From contig JAKAXN010000306.1 in the NCBI GenBank assembly GCA_021816565.1, positions 1 through 5,829 on the forward strand: a stretch of DNA of 5,829 bases. Direction: 5' to 3'. The notes below the pieces were generated by a model. It was not told the origin of the DNA and searched no databases. It worked only from the letters and a program-made list of their open reading frames with translations. The translations under genes were made by a program, and so were the position numbers. Shown in pieces: positions 1-5,288 of the stretch; the first letter of the stretch is position 1; every line of letters begins with the position of its first letter. This stretch comes from Actinomycetes bacterium. GTDB taxonomy: Bacteria; Actinomycetota; Acidimicrobiia; Acidimicrobiales; Palsa-688.

Positions 1-1102
1 GGTCCACCAGTTTGCGGGTGAAGCGCTGCAGGGAGTGCACCGACGCCACATAGGCCAAGCTGTCGACCGCCAGGGCCTGGCGCCGGTTGGCCCGGATGTG
101 GGGCTCGGTCCGCTCCCAGTCCACGTCCTCGTAGTCGGCCAGACCGGTGTTGACCACGTTGAGGAAGGCCCCGAGGAATTCGTCGGGCACCTCGTAGGTG
201 ACCGGCTCGACGTGATGGCCCAGGCCCTCCAGAGCAGCGCCGGTGGCGGTGGCGGCGTCGGCGCAGACCGGATCGACCGGCAGCCCGAAAGGGGCCTGCT
301 GGAGCAGGCCGATGCGCAGCCGACCGGGATCGGCGCCCACCTCCTCGCGGAACGGCCGGGACGGGGCCGGGGCGTTGTACCACGCCCCCCGGTCCGGACC
401 GGAGATCACGTCGAGGATGGCTGCGGTGTCAGCCACGTCGCGGGTGACGACGCCCTCCACCGCCCCGCCTTCCCAGCTGTTGACCCGGGACGGGACCCGG
501 CCGCGGCTGACCTTGAGCCCCACCAGGCCACAGCAGGAGGCGGGAATGCGGATCGAGCCGCCCCCGTCGTTGCCGTGGGCCACGGGGAACATCCCCGCAG
601 CGGTGGCCGCTCCCGCGCCGCCGCTCGACCCGCCGGGAGTGTGATCGGTGTTCCACGGGTTGCGGCTGATCCTGTACCGCAGGTTCTCCGCGGCGGTGAT
701 GGGGCCGAACTCCGGGGTGTTGGTCCGGCCGGCCAGCACGAACCCGGCCCGCTGGAACGCCTCGACCACCAGGGCACTCTCGTCCGAGGGGCCGGCCGGG
801 GCGGCGTTCGATCCGAACGTCACCGGCCACCCGGCCACCGGGGTCAGATCCTTGATGGGGATGGGCACCCCGTGGAACGGCGCCAGCTCCCCGGGATCGC
901 TCCCGACGACTGTATCCGCGGCGGCCCGGGCCGCGGCGCGCGCCTCGTCGTCGTTGCGCCAGACCACGGCGTCGAGCCGGTCGTTGACCGCGTCGACGCG
1001 CACCAGGCAGGCGTCGAGCAGCTCGACCGGGCTCAGCTCCTTCGACCTGATGGCAGCGGCCAGGTCACAAGCGGTGCGGTAGGTGAGGTCCGGATCGGCC
1101 AT
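1..1102 (-). CDS. Amidase-signature family hydrolase (C-terminus beyond window)
   Basis: The enzyme should hydrolyse a carboxylic amide by the Ser-cisSer-Lys mechanism of the amidase signature family; the substrate cannot be read from sequence. The visible 367 residues start [10 protein letters not shown]. The triad is complete: Lys84 in PIPIKDL, cis-Ser159 in GGSSGG (157-162), and nucleophile Ser183 in [11 protein letters not shown]. The 75- and 24-residue spacings between these match those of fatty acid amide hydrolase (K142/S217/S241). The text around Ser183 resembles 6-aminohexanoate-cyclic-dimer hydrolase-like amidases, but that subfamily call is weak. Family members usually have about 450-500 residues, so roughly 100 are missing past position 1. 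There is no signal peptide, so it is probably cytoplasmic. It begins 23 bases after the YceI gene on the same strand and may be cotranscribed, although a -10-like hexamer lies six bases before its ATG. The family is certain; the function is open. Confidence 0.93.
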   Translation of the reverse strand, partial: MADPDLTYRTACDLAAAIRSKELSPVELLDACLVRVDAVNDRLDAVVWRNDDEARAAARAAADTVVGSDPGELAPFHGVPIPIKDLTPVAGWPVTFGSNAAPAGPSDESALVVEAFQRAGFVLAGRTNTPEFGPITAAENLRYRISRNPWNTDHTPGGSSGGAGAATAAGMFPVAHGNDGGGSIRIPASCCGLVGLKVSRGRVPSRVNSWEGGAVEGVVTRDVADTAAILDVISGPDRGAWYNAPAPSRPFREEVGADPGRLRIGLLQQAPFGLPVDPVCADAATATGAALEGLGHHVEPVTYEVPDEFLGAFLNVVNTGLADYEDVDWERTEPHIRANRRQALAVDSLAYVASVHSLQRFTRKLVD

Positions 1103-1108
1103 GGCCCG

Positions 1109-1114
1109 ACGCTA
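1109..1114 (-). promoter_or_regulatory. Candidate -10 hexamer of a leaderless promoter for the amidase
   Basis: On the minus strand TAGCGT is followed by six bases and then the amidase ATG. This places the expected transcription start on or next to the A of the start codon. No Shine-Dalgarno sequence precedes the ATG and no clear -35 box is visible. The hexamer lies in the short gap after the YceI stop codon. It fits the actinobacterial TANNNT pattern but is inferred from position and consensus only. Confidence 0.42.
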
Positions 1115-1125
1115 CGCCGCCGGCG

Positions 1126-1866
1126 TCAGGTCTGGGGGACCAGGTGGAGCAGCACCTCGATGGTGCCGGTCCGGCCCAGCTGGGCCACCGCGAAGCTGGG
1201 GTTGGGGATGTGCCACAGGCTGTAGGTGATCGGTATCTCGGCGCTCACGTCGATCGTCGAGGCGAGCCGCTCGGCGTTGAGCTCGAAGGTCACCTGACGG
1301 GTGACACCCCGCAGCGTCAGGTTCCCCGTCGCCGGCACCGACACGGTGCGGCCGATCGCCGGGACCTGGCCCAGGTCGATGGGACGGGTCAGCTGGAACG
1401 ACCCGTGCGGGTAGCTGGCCGTATCCATGATGAACCCGTCGAACTGGGCGTCGCGTGAACGGGTGTCGGACTTTATGCTCGCCATGTCGACGGTGAACTG
1501 GGCGGCGGTGACCCGGGTGCCGGAGATGACCATGCCGCCCGTCACCTTGGAGGTCCGGCCCACCGCGGTGTGCGACTGGCCGAAAAGCGACTCGTGCACC
1601 CGGTAGCCGGCGACCGAGCCGGCACCGATCTTCCAGGTGCCGCTGACCGGGCCGGGAACCACCGAGGCGGACGCCCCGGTGACCGTCGGGAGCTGCAGCT
1701 TCGACGGGGTGGGCGACTCCACCACGTTGAAGAACAGCCAGGGGCCGCCGATGACCACCACGCCCAGGGCCAGCAGGGCGACGATCACCCACTTGAGCGG
1801 GTAGGCCTTCCTCGGCCGGCGGGGTCGCTCCGTCTGGGGGGGACGGTCGACGTCGCTCTTCTGCAC
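1126..1866 (-). CDS. Membrane-anchored YceI-domain protein
   Basis: This is a 246-residue protein. It has a basic N-terminal tail (residues 1-25, rich in Arg/Lys/Pro), one hydrophobic segment at about 26-47 (WVIVALLALGVVVIGGPWLF), a linker, and a YceI-like domain at about 72-243. Typical YceI features are the GTWKIGAGSVAGYRV strand, the VDMASIKSDTRSRDAQFDGF block (126-145), the SYPHGSFQLT strand (151-160), and GNLTLRGVTRQVTFEL (181-196). YceI domains form a lipocalin-like barrel that binds isoprenoid or other amphiphilic lipids; the ligand here is unknown. The segment has no lipobox and looks like an N-in signal anchor, which would put the barrel outside the membrane. The start is GTG: the next in-frame GTG (codon 27) would cut into the membrane segment, and an in-frame TAG lies upstream. 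GGAGGG abuts the GTG too closely for normal SD spacing. Confidence 0.88.
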   Translation of the reverse strand: MQKSDVDRPPQTERPRRPRKAYPLKWVIVALLALGVVVIGGPWLFFNVVESPTPSKLQLPTVTGASASVVPGPVSGTWKIGAGSVAGYRVHESLFGQSHTAVGRTSKVTGGMVISGTRVTAAQFTVDMASIKSDTRSRDAQFDGFIMDTASYPHGSFQLTRPIDLGQVPAIGRTVSVPATGNLTLRGVTRQVTFELNAERLASTIDVSAEIPITYSLWHIPNPSFAVAQLGRTGTIEVLLHLVPQT

Positions 1867-1872
1867 CCCTCC

Positions 1873-1878
1873 AGTATC
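1873..1878 (-). promoter_or_regulatory. Candidate -10 hexamer for the YceI-domain gene
   Basis: On the minus strand GATACT is followed by six bases (GGAGGG) and then the GTG start, the same spacing as at the amidase and reductase starts. A weak -35-like TTGGCC lies 19 bases further upstream (1898-1903). If used, the mRNA would begin at or near the GTG, and the GGAGGG would not be in the transcript. The alternative is an upstream promoter with GGAGGG acting as an unusually close ribosome binding site. Confidence 0.38.
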
Positions 1879-1980
1879 CCCCCGCAGCCGGGCAAACGGC
1901 CAAGCGCCCCTGCCGCCGGCCCGGCGATCAGCGGGCTAGTCCGAATTGGTGCCCTTGTCCGGCCTAGTGCGGCCGGGCCC

Positions 1981-2007
1981 GGTAAATGCCCCGAATGGGC
2001 CATTTCC
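1981..2007. repeat. Imperfect palindrome, possible operator
   Basis: The arms AAATGCCC (1984-1991) and GGGCCATTT (1997-2005) are complementary except for one extra C, around a five-base centre CGAAT. The flanking GG and CC can extend the match with one bulged T. The AT-rich outer arms stand out in this GC-rich sequence. It lies 115-140 bases upstream of the YceI start and about 20 bases before the TACGAT hexamer, a reasonable place for a regulator site. No regulator can be assigned. Confidence 0.3.
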
Positions 2008-2025
2008 GCGTGAGGGTGCGGTCCC

Positions 2026-2031
2026 TACGAT
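2026..2031 (+). promoter_or_regulatory. Candidate -10 hexamer for the structured intergenic transcript
   Basis: TACGAT fits TANNNT. A start seven bases downstream falls at about 2038, one base before the first hairpin arm (2039). No recognisable -35 sequence lies 16-18 bases upstream. The call rests on the fit between the expected start point and the beginning of the folded region. Confidence 0.3.
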
Positions 2032-2037
2032 CAGAGG

Positions 2038-2155
2038 CGTACCCCGATGACGCACTCAGGTCGCAGCTGGTTGGCAGCAACGTCGCACGCCGGGGTACTA
2101 CTCGGCAACGAGTGAGGGATGGGTCGGTTCGGGGGGACCGGCCCATCTCTTTCGT
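2038..2155 (+). ncRNA. Candidate structured small RNA or 5' leader (three hairpins)
   Basis: Three inverted repeats follow one another with single-base linkers. Hairpin 1 closes with GTACCCCG (2039-2046) against CGGGGTAC (2091-2098), eight perfect pairs; inside it GACG/CGTC (2049-2052/2081-2084) and GCTG/CAGC (2066-2069/2075-2078) can also pair. Hairpin 2 is ACTCG-GCAA-CGAGT (2100-2113), five pairs capped by a GNRA tetraloop. Hairpin 3 (2115-2150) has 14 pairs and leads into a T-rich stretch. A TACGAT hexamer sits seven bases before the first arm. The simplest reading is a short RNA of about 110-120 bases ending in an intrinsic terminator; a cis-acting leader of the downstream reductase is the alternative. 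I do not recognise it as a known riboswitch or RNA family. A 22-codon ATG frame (2047-2115) overlaps it but has no clear coding signature. Confidence 0.33.
2115..2150 (+). terminator. Terminator-like hairpin upstream of the reductase gene
   Basis: The left arm (2115-2128) pairs with the right arm (2137-2150) over 14 positions, two of them G-U in RNA, around the eight-base loop TCGGGGGG. It is followed by TTCGTTCC and, after 2160, ATTTTT, so the T-tract is interrupted rather than classic. Read on the plus strand it could end transcription before the reductase promoter. On the minus strand no T-run follows it, which favours plus-strand action. Confidence 0.45.
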
Positions 2156-2169
2156 TCCGGATTTTTCCG

Positions 2170-2175
2170 TAGCCT
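2170..2175 (+). promoter_or_regulatory. Candidate -10 hexamer of a leaderless promoter for the reductase
   Basis: TAGCCT is followed by six bases (CGTCCC) and the ATG at 2182. No Shine-Dalgarno sequence is present before the ATG, so initiation on a leaderless mRNA is the natural reading. No good -35 box is seen; 17 bases upstream lies CTCTTT, the tail of the terminator-like hairpin. Confidence 0.48.
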
Positions 2176-2181
2176 CGTCCC

Positions 2182-2931
2182 ATGACTGATCGAGGAACGG
2201 CCGTCGTCACCGGAGCATCGAGCGGGATCGGGGCGGCCACCGCCCGGCGCCTGGCCGCCGAGGGATTCGACGTGGTCCTCGGCGCCCGCCGGCTCGAGCG
2301 CATCGCCGAGTTGGCCACCGAGATCGGCGGGACCGCCCGGGCCATCACCCTGGACGTCACCGACCAGGAATCGGTCGACTCGTTCTGCGCCGGGGTGGGC
2401 GACGGCTGCCGGCTCCTGGTCAACAACGCCGGCGGGGCCCTCGGGCTCGACCCGGTCGCCTCCGCCGACGAGGACAAGTGGCGGACCATGTACGAGACCA
2501 ACGTCATGGGGCTGATGCGCATGACCCGGGCCCTCCTGCCCCGCCTCATCGGCTCGGGCGACGGGCACGTGATCAACATCGGATCCGTGGCGGCCTTCGA
2601 GCCCTACGCGGGCGGCGCCGGGTACAACGCCGCCAAGCACGCCGCCCGGGCGGTGAGCGACGTGCTGCGCATCGAGCTCAACGGGCAGCCGGTACGGGTC
2701 ACCGAGATCGACCCGGGCCTGGTGGAGACGGAGTTCTCGCTGGTGCGCTTCGAGGGCGACCGGTCCCGGGCCGACGCGGTGTACGAGGGGCTGCGGCCGC
2801 TGAGCGCGGAGGACATCGCCGACGTGATCGCCTTCGCCGCCACCCGGCCCAGCCACGTGGACATCGACCAGGTGGTGGTCCGGCCCCGGGCCCAGGCCCG
2901 GGTGTGGCTGGTCGACCGGGGAGGGGTCTGA
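2182..2931 (+). CDS. Short-chain dehydrogenase/reductase, YdfG-like, NADP-dependent
   Basis: This is a 249-residue classical SDR, the usual full length, predicted to oxidise or reduce a hydroxyl/carbonyl substrate in the cytoplasm. Nucleotide-binding TGASSGIG is at 10-17. The basic pair Arg36-Arg37 after the second strand suggests NADP(H) over NAD(H). Asp58 lies in LDVT, NNAG is at 81-84, and the catalytic tetrad is Asn107, Ser135 (INIGS), Tyr148 and Lys152 (YNAAK). The second half (PYAGG, VRVTEIDPGLVETEFSLVRF, a threonine/serine-rich loop, HVDIDQVVVRP) follows E. coli YdfG closely. YdfG acts on 3-hydroxy acids, serine and malonic semialdehyde; a similar small hydroxy-acid substrate is plausible but unproven. 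The protein is complete with no missing key residue. It has its own -10-like element and converges on the 2960-3382 gene with 28 bases between stop codons. Confidence 0.94.
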   Translation: MTDRGTAVVTGASSGIGAATARRLAAEGFDVVLGARRLERIAELATEIGGTARAITLDVTDQESVDSFCAGVGDGCRLLVNNAGGALGLDPVASADEDKWRTMYETNVMGLMRMTRALLPRLIGSGDGHVINIGSVAAFEPYAGGAGYNAAKHAARAVSDVLRIELNGQPVRVTEIDPGLVETEFSLVRFEGDRSRADAVYEGLRPLSAEDIADVIAFAATRPSHVDIDQVVVRPRAQARVWLVDRGGV

Positions 2932-2959
2932 CCGGGACCGACGCGCCGAGCCGGGATCC

Positions 2960-3382
2960 CTACGCTTCGGTGGGCAGCGGCCAGTGGTCGGCGGCGTTGA
3001 GCGGGCACAGCTGCAGGCGCCAGCCGGTCACCACCACCGGTTCCATGCCGATCACCAGGCCGGCGCCGACCGGGCAGCGGTCGGTCCCGTCCAGGCGGGA
3101 CACCCCGGTCAGCATCCCCTGGACGTGCACCGTCCACCCGGTCGAGGTGCCCGGGTCGATGGACTCCACCGCGAAGGCGGCCACCACATCGTCGACCACC
3201 GGGTCGAAGGGGGGTTCGCTCCCCAGGCACATCACGATGGTCCCCCCGTCGACGCGGTGCTGCACCGGGAGTATCACCGGGAGGGCCCGGGCCGAGAGCG
3301 CCAGGCGACCGAGGGAGGAGCGGCGGAGCAGGCCCCAGCACTCCTCGAGGGAGAGATCGCCGGCAGCCGGGTCCTTGCGCAC
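2960..3382 (-). CDS. Pyridoxamine 5'-phosphate oxidase-fold family protein
   Basis: This is a 140-residue protein of the small split-barrel (PNPOx-like) fold, whose members bind FMN, F420 or haem; its reaction is unknown. Family marks are the N-terminal LSLEECWGLLRRSSLGRLAL (10-29), LPVILPVQHRVDGGTIVMCL (34-53), and GWTVHVQGMLTGV (82-94), followed by a final strand WRLQLCP. The start is GTG at 3382, chosen because AAGGAGG lies six bases upstream; a longer frame from TTG at 3460 adds 26 residues that do not resemble the family. This is the only gene here with a strong, normally spaced ribosome binding site. In relatives the segment after the third strand usually reads like GSKL, with a lysine near the cofactor phosphate. 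Here it is GSEPPF (54-59), so cofactor binding may differ. It lies downstream of tRNA-Ser on the same strand. Confidence 0.85.
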   Translation of the reverse strand: MRKDPAAGDLSLEECWGLLRRSSLGRLALSARALPVILPVQHRVDGGTIVMCLGSEPPFDPVVDDVVAAFAVESIDPGTSTGWTVHVQGMLTGVSRLDGTDRCPVGAGLVIGMEPVVVTGWRLQLCPLNAADHWPLPTEA

Positions 3383-3388
3383 GGCGGC

Positions 3389-3395
3389 CCTCCTT
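3389..3395 (-). promoter_or_regulatory. Ribosome binding site fixing the PNPOx-fold start
   Basis: On the minus strand AAGGAGG is followed by six bases (GCCGCC) and then GTG at 3382-3380. It is a near-perfect anti-SD match at good spacing. It decides in favour of this GTG over the upstream in-frame TTG at 3460. It also shows that this mRNA has a leader, unlike its neighbours. Confidence 0.8.
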
Positions 3396-3508
3396 GACTG
3401 GTCGACGAACCGCTGTGCAGGCGATGGTGGCGCCCGGGTGGAGACCGGCAAAGAGCCCAAGGTCCCCTTATCCCGGCCGGCGCCAGTCTGCCCCCCGGCT
3501 ATGTCGAG

Positions 3509-3597
3509 CGGAGAGGGGGGGATTTGAACCCCCGGACCCGGTCTCCCAAGTCAACTCATTAGCAGTGAGTCCGATTCGGCCGCTCTCGCACCTCTCC
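3509..3597 (-). tRNA. tRNA-Ser (anticodon GCU)
   Basis: This is an 89-base class II tRNA gene. The acceptor stem GGAGAGG/CCTCTCC pairs over all seven positions (3591-3597 with 3510-3516). The anticodon arm is ACTCA-CTGCTAA-TGAGT, with anticodon GCT complementary to plus-strand 3561-3563. The T arm is GGGGG-TTCAAAT-CCCCC. A long variable arm lies between the last two, as in all serine tRNAs. The discriminator base is G (3509), as seryl-tRNA synthetase expects. The 3' CCA is not encoded: CTC follows the discriminator, so the CCA-adding enzyme is needed. It reads serine codons AGC and AGU. Confidence 0.97.
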
Positions 3598-3607
3598 TCG
3601 GCGCAGA

Positions 3608-3613
3608 ACTGTA
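3608..3613 (-). promoter_or_regulatory. Candidate -10 hexamer for tRNA-Ser
   Basis: On the minus strand TACAGT ends ten bases before the first base of the mature tRNA, so transcription would start about four bases upstream of it. This is a normal short 5' leader for RNase P to remove. No clear -35 box stands 16-18 bases upstream. Confidence 0.5.
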
Positions 3614-3669
3614 GCAGACGCCTCCCAGACCGGAGCGAGGGACAAATGCCCAGGTCATGGGCGGTTTCA

Positions 3670-3753
3670 GGCCCGGGACGGGGGCTCCCGGGCCGGCGGG
3701 TCACGCGCCGGGGGAGCCGCCCCGGGCCCGCCCGGAAGGGGCCGTGCGCGGCC
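3670..3753. repeat. Cluster of three GC-only hairpins in the tRNA / membrane-protein gap
   Basis: Three inverted repeats occur within 84 bases. GGCCCGGGA/TCCCGGGCC (3670-3678/3686-3694) has nine perfect pairs and a seven-base loop. CCGGGG/CCCCGG (3708-3713/3720-3725) has six pairs and a six-base loop. GGCCG-TGCG-CGGCC (3740-3753) has five pairs and a tetraloop. No T-tract follows on either strand. The cluster lies between the divergent promoters of tRNA-Ser and the small membrane protein, so it does not obviously terminate either. It may insulate them, be part of an unrecognised RNA, or simply reflect extreme local GC content. Confidence 0.4.
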
Positions 3754-3774
3754 ATGAGCCGCACCGTCAGGCGG

Positions 3775-3780
3775 TAAACT
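3775..3780 (+). promoter_or_regulatory. Candidate -10 hexamer for the small membrane protein gene
   Basis: TAAACT is the best TANNNT match in the window and stands out against GC-rich surroundings. It ends nine bases before the TTG at 3790. A normal start around 3786-3787 would leave a leader of three or four bases. No -35 box is recognisable. Confidence 0.5.
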
Positions 3781-3789
3781 TCGGGGGCC

Positions 3790-4113
3790 TTGTCCACCGC
3801 TCGAAAGACGTTCATCGCCGGGCTGGTCCTGTTCCTGGGCTTCGTGATCTACCACGGGCTGTCCTCCTACGCGTGGAGCGCCCAGACCAACCCCCCGTCC
3901 GGGGTGGCGCCCCAGACGGTCACCTACACCTGCGGCGCCCCGCTCGGGTCCGGCTTCGTCCACGGACCGGCCCGGACGGCCTACCCGCTCACCGGCCGGC
4001 CGTGCGGGGAGCGGACCCAGTACCAGTTCATGACCGTCGCCGACGTCATCCTCGGGGCGCTCGCCCTCGGCGTGGTCCTGACCTGGCGACGGGACCGCCC
4101 GGTCCCGGCCTGA
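3790..4113 (+). CDS. Small two-helix membrane protein of unknown function
   Basis: I do not recognise this 107-residue protein. It has two hydrophobic segments, about 8-26 (FIAGLVLFLGFVIYHGLSS) and 82-98 (TVADVILGALALGVVLT), joined by a polar loop of about 55 residues. Arg5 and Lys6 before helix 1 and WRRDR after helix 2 put both ends in the cytoplasm and the loop outside. The loop has exactly two cysteines, Cys48 (YTCGAP) and Cys72 (RPCGER), suited to one disulfide. The start is TTG, the only in-frame start codon before the first helix, just downstream of a good -10 hexamer and without an SD. The reading is supported by GC-biased third positions, a clear transmembrane pattern and the close fit to the next gene, which begins 25 bases after its stop. 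A shared role with the hydrolase is possible but unsupported beyond adjacency. Confidence 0.72.
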   Translation: MSTARKTFIAGLVLFLGFVIYHGLSSYAWSAQTNPPSGVAPQTVTYTCGAPLGSGFVHGPARTAYPLTGRPCGERTQYQFMTVADVILGALALGVVLTWRRDRPVPA

Positions 4114-4124
4114 GCCGCGGGCGG

Positions 4125-4130
4125 TACTGT
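4125..4130 (+). promoter_or_regulatory. Candidate -10 hexamer for the serine hydrolase gene
   Basis: TACTGT lies in the 25-base gap after the membrane-protein stop and ends eight bases before the ATG at 4139. There is no SD between them. The hydrolase could therefore start a near-leaderless mRNA of its own as well as being read through from the upstream gene. Confidence 0.42.
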
Positions 4131-4138
4131 CGGCGGCC

Positions 4139-5272
4139 ATGGAGGTCCACGGTTTCGCCGACGAGGGCTTCGGGCCGGTGGCGGACGCCTTCCGCTCCAA
4201 CTTCGAGCTCAGCGGTGACGTGGGCGCCAACGTGGCGCTGTACCGGGACGGGCGGCCCGTGGTCGATCTGTGGGCCGGCCTGGCCGACCCCGGGACCGGG
4301 CGGCCGTGGGTCGAAGAGACCGTCGTCGGGGTGTTCTCCTGCTCGAAGGGGGCCATGGCCACCCTGGTCAACCTGCTGATCCAGGACGGCAGCGTGGACC
4401 CGGACCAGCCGGTGGCCCGCTACTGGCCGGACTTCGCCGCCGCCGGCAAGCAGGACATCACCGTGCGGCAGGTGCTGTCGCACCAGGCCGGGCTGGCGGC
4501 CATCGACGGACGCTTCACCCTGGAGGAGGCGCTGTCGTGGGATCCGGTGGTCGCCGCCCTGGCCTCGGCGGCCCCGCAGTGGGAGCCGGGCTCCCGTCAC
4601 GGCTACCACATGCGCAGCTTCGGATGGCTCACCGGCGAGCTGGTGCGCCGGGTCGCCGGGCAGCCACCGGAGACCGTGCTGCGGTCGAGGGTGGTGGAGC
4701 CGCTCGGGCTGTCCCTGTGGCTGGGGATGCCCGAGCAGGAGCAGAGCCGGTGCGCCACGCTGCTACCGCCGGGGCCGTCGGGTATCGACCTGGCGCAGCT
4801 TTTCGGTCCCGACTCCCTCCAGGCCAGAGTGGCCACCGGCCCGTCGGGGCTGTTCCGCTATGACGAGATGTGGAACTCGGCCCGCATCCGCAGCGCGGTG
4901 ATCCCCTCGTCGGGGATGATCACCGACGGCCGGTCACTCGCCCGCATGTACGCGTCGTGTGTCAGCGAGGTGGGCGGCCGGCGCCTGCTCGACCGGGACA
5001 CCGCGGCCCGGGCGGCCGCCACCCAGGCCGAGGGGCCCGACGAGATCCTCACCATCCCCACCGCCTTCGGCCTGGGCTACATGGTGGGGCCGTCGCTGCC
5101 GCCCGCCTGCGGCGCCGGCTCGTTCGGTCACGGCGGCGCCGGCGGGTCGCTGGGGTTCGCCGATCCGGTAGCCCGGATCGGCTTCGGCTACGCCATGAAC
5201 CGGATGCGCCTGGACCTCGACGACACCCGGGCCGCCGACCTGGCCGCGGCCGTGTACCGCAGCCTGGGGTAG
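4139..5272 (+). CDS. Beta-lactamase-related serine hydrolase (EstB / class C-like esterase)
   Basis: This is a 377-residue protein, full length for the beta-lactamase-related family (PF00144) that includes EstB-type esterases. The nucleophile motif is Ser67-Cys-Ser-Lys70 (FSCSKG), with Ser67 acylated and Lys70 as base. The second motif is Tyr156 in GYHMRS. The third is HGGAGGS (331-337), replacing the KTG of true class C beta-lactamases. The family's N-terminal GFADEGFGPVADAF and VVDLWAGLAD and the central LSHQAGL (113-119) are also present. The HGG motif and lack of a signal peptide argue for an intracellular esterase or similar acyl hydrolase rather than an antibiotic-degrading periplasmic enzyme; the substrate is unknown. 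ATG 4139 is chosen because the family's N-terminal motifs begin within six residues and no earlier start fits. It converges on the regulator with nine bases between stop codons. Confidence 0.93.
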   Translation: MEVHGFADEGFGPVADAFRSNFELSGDVGANVALYRDGRPVVDLWAGLADPGTGRPWVEETVVGVFSCSKGAMATLVNLLIQDGSVDPDQPVARYWPDFAAAGKQDITVRQVLSHQAGLAAIDGRFTLEEALSWDPVVAALASAAPQWEPGSRHGYHMRSFGWLTGELVRRVAGQPPETVLRSRVVEPLGLSLWLGMPEQEQSRCATLLPPGPSGIDLAQLFGPDSLQARVATGPSGLFRYDEMWNSARIRSAVIPSSGMITDGRSLARMYASCVSEVGGRRLLDRDTAARAAATQAEGPDEILTIPTAFGLGYMVGPSLPPACGAGSFGHGGAGGSLGFADPVARIGFGYAMNRMRLDLDDTRAADLAAAVYRSLG

Positions 5273-5288
5273 GGGCTCGGCTCAGCCC
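5273..5288. terminator. Weak hairpin between convergent gene ends
   Basis: GGGCT (5273-5277) pairs with AGCCC (5284-5288) around a six-base loop. It begins directly after the hydrolase stop and covers the stop codon of the regulator on the opposite strand. No T-tract follows in either direction, so a two-way terminator role is only a possibility. Confidence 0.2.

Larger units (their letters stand above)
1867..2181. other. Divergent intergenic region between the YceI and reductase genes
   Basis: This 315-base gap separates two divergently transcribed genes. I see no convincing protein-coding gene in it. From left to right it holds a near-repeat of 11 bases with two mismatches (1933-1943 and 1961-1971, both containing CTAGT), an imperfect palindrome at 1981-2007, and a TACGAT hexamer at 2026-2031. 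These are followed by three nearly contiguous hairpins (2039-2150) and a -10-like hexamer just before the reductase. It is visibly less uniformly GC-rich than the flanking genes, with T-rich stretches near 2148-2167. The right half looks like a transcribed structured element; the left half would hold control sites for the YceI gene. Confidence 0.6.

Noticed and set aside
35..1225. A 396-codon plus-strand frame opposite the amidase
   Set aside because: It is antisense to an intact amidase with all catalytic residues. Its product is low-complexity (Gly/Arg/Pro/Val) with no family features, as expected of shadow frames in GC-rich DNA.
2038..2100. Resemblance of CAGGTC...GCAGC to signal recognition particle RNA
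   Set aside because: The obligatory GGAAG-type tetraloop and adjacent asymmetric loop are absent; the match is only a few bases.
2047..2115. A 22-codon ATG frame (MTHSGRSWLAATSHAGVLLG...) inside the structured element, possibly a leader peptide
   Set aside because: It has only a weak AGAGG upstream, which would overlap the expected transcript start. It shows no run of a single amino acid as in attenuator leaders, and it overlaps two helices. It remains only a minor alternative.
2115..2150. A possible actinobacterial 6C small RNA on the minus strand, because the hairpin loop there contains six consecutive C
   Set aside because: The 6C family has C-rich loops in two hairpins. The neighbouring hairpins here have TTGC and non-C-rich loops, and no T-run follows on the minus strand.
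2098..2856. A 252-codon minus-strand frame opposite the reductase
   Set aside because: It mirrors the codon pattern of an intact SDR gene, and its product is a Gly/Pro/Arg/Val-rich sequence with no recognisable domain.
2960..3460. A longer form of the PNPOx-fold protein starting at TTG 3460
   Set aside because: The extra 26 residues do not match the family, and a strong Shine-Dalgarno sits at the right distance before GTG 3382.
3468..3815. A 115-codon minus-strand reading frame across the tRNA region
   Set aside because: Its C-terminal part (the segment around GGSNPPLS) is the translation of tRNA-Ser, a well-known spurious annotation, and the rest runs through the hairpin cluster and into the start of an opposing gene.
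4139..5272. The hydrolase as an antibiotic-resistance beta-lactamase
   Set aside because: It has no signal peptide, and the third motif is HGG rather than KTG, as in EstB-type esterases, so resistance cannot be claimed.
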